Below are positions 7,644-9,436 of a DNA stretch of 9,436 nucleotides, in pieces. The number at the start of each line of letters is the position of its first letter. The first letter of the stretch is position 1. The position numbers and the translations under genes are program-made. Source of the DNA: CAZOHG01 sp964579725. Its GTDB lineage: Bacteria; Zhuqueibacterota; JdFR-76; BMS3Abin05. The stretch is from assembly GCA_964579725.1 (NCBI GenBank), contig CAZOHG010000098.1, forward strand, positions 1 through 9,436. The letters are read 5' to 3'. The notes under the pieces are model-generated. The model made no database searches, was not told where the DNA came from, and worked only from the letters and a program-made list of their open reading frames with translations.

Positions 7644-8873
7644 ATGACAATTGATGTAAAAATTCCACAGATTGGGGAATCTGTTAGTGAAGCCCTTTTG
7701 GGGAGCTGGCTGAAAAAGGACGGGGATTTTGTGGAAATGGACGAACCGATTTGCGAGATTGAATCGGAAAAGGCCACCATGGAAGTGGTGGCGGAGGAAT
7801 CCGGCATTTTGCACATTCTCATTCCCGAGGGACAAACCATTGCCGTGGGGTCGGTGATTGCCACCATTGAGATCCAAAAGGAAGCCGCCGAGGCAAAGGG
7901 GCAGGAGGTACTCCCCAAAACTCCTGCCGGAACAGAAGGCCAAAAGTCAGAAAAAAGACCGAAGCCTTTGGTTTCTCCTGTGGCGGGTGAAATTTTAGAA
8001 AAAGCGAAAATACCACTTGAGGGGATTCAAGGCACGGGAATCGACGGGCGAATCACCAAAAAGGACGCTCTAAAAGCGGTGGAATCCCGTCAAGAACCGG
8101 CGGCGGAAAAACCAAAAACTGCGGCAAAACCGGACACCTTAAACATTGACGAGCATTTGCCTCAAAAGGGAAAACGCTCTCAGCGAAGAGAAAAAATGTC
8201 GGCCCTTCGAAAAACCATTGCCAAACGATTGGTTGCCGCCAAAAACGAAACCGCTTTGGTGACGACTTTCAACGAAATCGATATGTCCGCTTTGGTGGAA
8301 ATTCGCCAACGATACAAACATGCCTTTCAGGAAAAATATGGGGTCAAATTGGGCTACATGTCTTTTTTTGTACGGGCAAGTGTTGTGGCGCTCAATGAAT
8401 TTCCCCGCCTCAATGCCCGTATTGAAGGCGATGAAATTGTTTATCATGATTATTGTGACATTTCGGTAGCGGTTTCTACAGACAAGGGGCTGGTGGTTCC
8501 CGTCATCTTTAACGCCGAAGCGCTGAGCCTGGCTGAGATTGAAGTGGAAGTGGCGAGACTGGCGAAAAAAGCGCGCGAGGGCAAGCTGACCATTGATGAA
8601 ATGACAGGCGGAACTTTTTCAATTACCAACGGCGGTGTTTTTGGGTCACTGCTTTCCACGCCCATTTTGAACAGCCCCCAATCGGCTATTCTGGGAATGC
8701 ATAAAATTGAGGATCGTCCCGTGGCTGTCAATGGGGAAATCGCCGTTCGTCCCATGATGTATGTGGCCTTGTCCTACGATCATCGGATTGTGGACGGGCG
8801 CGAGTCGGTGCAGTTTTTGGTACGAATAAAAGAGCTTTTGGAAGATCCGGCAAGGCTCTTGCTGGTCGTGTAA
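7644..8873 (+). CDS. odhB (sucB): Dihydrolipoyllysine-residue succinyltransferase, E2 of 2-oxoglutarate dehydrogenase
   Basis: This E2 core subunit accepts the succinyl group from OdhA on a lipoyl arm and transfers it to CoA. Residues 1-78 form a single lipoyl domain with the lipoylation site Lys43 in ESEKATME. A charged, Ala/Pro-containing linker follows, then a peripheral subunit-binding domain at about 109-147 ending in GTGIDGRITKKDALKA. A second linker leads to the catalytic acyltransferase domain from about 180 to 409. The active-site motif is SYDHRIVDG, with His380 and Asp384, and SITNGGVFGS and ILNSPQSAILG are also typical. The 409-residue length and single lipoyl domain fit E2o better than pyruvate E2, and the odhA neighbour supports this, although a branched-chain or pyruvate role cannot be fully excluded. 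GAGG at 7635-7638, 5 bases before ATG, supports the start. The binding domain lacks the usual Arg pair after SPxx (it reads SPVAGEI). Confidence 0.95.
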   Translation: MTIDVKIPQIGESVSEALLGSWLKKDGDFVEMDEPICEIESEKATMEVVAEESGILHILIPEGQTIAVGSVIATIEIQKEAAEAKGQEVLPKTPAGTEGQKSEKRPKPLVSPVAGEILEKAKIPLEGIQGTGIDGRITKKDALKAVESRQEPAAEKPKTAAKPDTLNIDEHLPQKGKRSQRREKMSALRKTIAKRLVAAKNETALVTTFNEIDMSALVEIRQRYKHAFQEKYGVKLGYMSFFVRASVVALNEFPRLNARIEGDEIVYHDYCDISVAVSTDKGLVVPVIFNAEALSLAEIEVEVARLAKKAREGKLTIDEMTGGTFSITNGGVFGSLLSTPILNSPQSAILGMHKIEDRPVAVNGEIAVRPMMYVALSYDHRIVDGRESVQFLVRIKELLEDPARLLLVV

Positions 8874-8897
8874 GTTTCAGTGTGAAATAGTTTTTTG

Positions 8898-8909
8898 AGC
8901 CGATCGGCT
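8898..8909. repeat. Perfect 12-bp palindrome in the odhB 3' gap
   Basis: AGCCGATCGGCT is its own reverse complement. It follows a T-run (8891-8896) and a weak AT-rich hairpin (TTTCA at 8875-8879, TGAAA at 8883-8887). As a hairpin it would have only a 4-bp stem around GATC, so it is not a good terminator. It could be an operator-type site for the gene starting at 8992, or chance. Confidence 0.4.
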
Positions 8910-8991
8910 GGTCTCTGTCTTAAGCTTCGTACGGGCAGGATTTGACAAACGATTGAGCTCAAAAAGTGAAAGGCAGGAATTTGGTGGAAAA

Positions 8992-9436
8992 ATGGTTCTT
9001 CTCAAAAGGCAAACCCATCTCTGTACGGGAAGAGCAAAAACTTCCTTGATTTTTCTAATTTTGCTGGTTTTTTTTCTCGTCAACGGTGCGCGGCTGTTCG
9101 CTCAAAATGACCCCCGCGAGAAAAGTCATTCCGTTGTCCTGTTACCCTTTTCGGAAGCGGGTCAGCAGTTTTATTACCTCACCTGGGCCAGTTCTTTCGG
9201 GTCGGTGGACGGCGCATGGCAGCACGACATTTACCGCGAAACGGTTGCTTTTACGGCAGCGGGTTCGCTCCAAATTGCAAGCGCTCCCGTACGCTTTATT
9301 GGAAACGGCCGGGACGAAGCTCAGGAACCCGTCAGCGCAGCCTTGAATCCAAAAACAAACGCCATTTTCAGCGTGTGGGAGGATGGCAGCGGTAGCACGG
9401 TAGACGTCCGCGGGCAGCTCCATTTCCCGGACGGAA
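8992..9436 (+). CDS. Exported protein with propeller-like repeats, N-terminal part, cut by the window end
   Basis: An open frame runs from ATG 8992 to the window end (148 codons, no stop). GGTGGA at 8983-8988 precedes the start by 3 bases. The N-terminus is a Sec signal peptide: basic residues (KR, R14, K16), a hydrophobic core SLIFLILLVFFLV at 18-30, and a likely cleavage after LFA (37) before QND. No lipobox is seen. The mature part shows two roughly alignable units. One is 'FYYLTWASS' followed by 'DIYRETVAFTAAG'; the other is 'AIFSVWEDG' followed by 'DVRGQLHFPDG'. This pattern (hydrophobic strand, W-x-[SD], then D-[IV], then a strand ending in G) is common in secreted beta-propellers of the 'VVWEDxR...DIYGQRV' kind. 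By analogy with the first gene in the window it may end in a T9SS sorting domain, but that part is not visible. The function is unknown. Confidence 0.8.
   Translation, partial: MVLLKRQTHLCTGRAKTSLIFLILLVFFLVNGARLFAQNDPREKSHSVVLLPFSEAGQQFYYLTWASSFGSVDGAWQHDIYRETVAFTAAGSLQIASAPVRFIGNGRDEAQEPVSAALNPKTNAIFSVWEDGSGSTVDVRGQLHFPDG

Noticed and set aside
8942..8970. TTGACA at 8942-8947 as a -35 box for the last gene
   Set aside because: No acceptable -10 box lies at 16-18 bases downstream; the -35 match alone is not enough.
9086..9346. 86-residue plus-strand open frame near the window end
   Set aside because: It overlaps the signal-peptide-bearing frame from 8992 and has no coherent features.
1..9436. 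CRISPR array, tRNA/rRNA genes, transposase or phage genes
   Set aside because: No regularly spaced direct repeats, no tRNA- or rRNA-like segments and no mobile-element proteins were seen; coding genes fill nearly all of the window.

Overview
The window looks like a metagenome-assembled contig piece from a member of the Fibrobacteres-Chlorobi-Bacteroidetes (FCB) group or a relative such as Calditrichota, KSB1 or Ignavibacteria. The main clue is the type IX secretion (T9SS) C-terminal sorting domain of the first protein, with its QNYPNPFNP motif. The GC content is moderate and all genes lie on the plus strand. A run of 10 N at 7430-7439 marks a scaffold gap. The lineage is inferred from motifs only.

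Layout. Positions 1-1500 hold the 3' part of a secreted protein: a BNR-type beta-propeller region, a glutamine-amidotransferase-like alpha/beta domain and a T9SS sorting domain. Positions 1501-1859 are non-coding. They contain a long imperfect inverted repeat, a strong Rho-independent terminator and an AT-rich segment that probably carries the next promoter. Positions 1860-4061 encode a DUF255/YyaL (SSP411)-family thioredoxin-fold protein with a lipoprotein signal. Its last 8 bases overlap odhA (sucA, 2-oxoglutarate dehydrogenase E1, 4054-6789). After a 210-bp gap comes a nitroreductase-family gene (7001-7598) interrupted by the N run. Then comes odhB (sucB, dihydrolipoamide succinyltransferase E2, 7644-8873). 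The window ends inside a second exported protein (from 8992) with two propeller-like repeats.

How the genes fit together. OdhA decarboxylates 2-oxoglutarate on thiamine diphosphate and passes the succinyl group to the lipoyl arm of OdhB, which makes succinyl-CoA. The E3 subunit (lipoamide dehydrogenase) is not in the window. The DUF255 lipoprotein and odhA are probably co-transcribed and translationally coupled. The nitroreductase sits between the two complex subunits without a clear role in the complex.

I do not see a convincing undescribed system. The points most worth checking are the lipoprotein signal on the DUF255 protein and its overlap with odhA, the loss of the usual basic residues in the E2 peripheral subunit-binding domain, the mis-sized assembly gap in the nitroreductase, and the long inverted repeat at 1542-1606.
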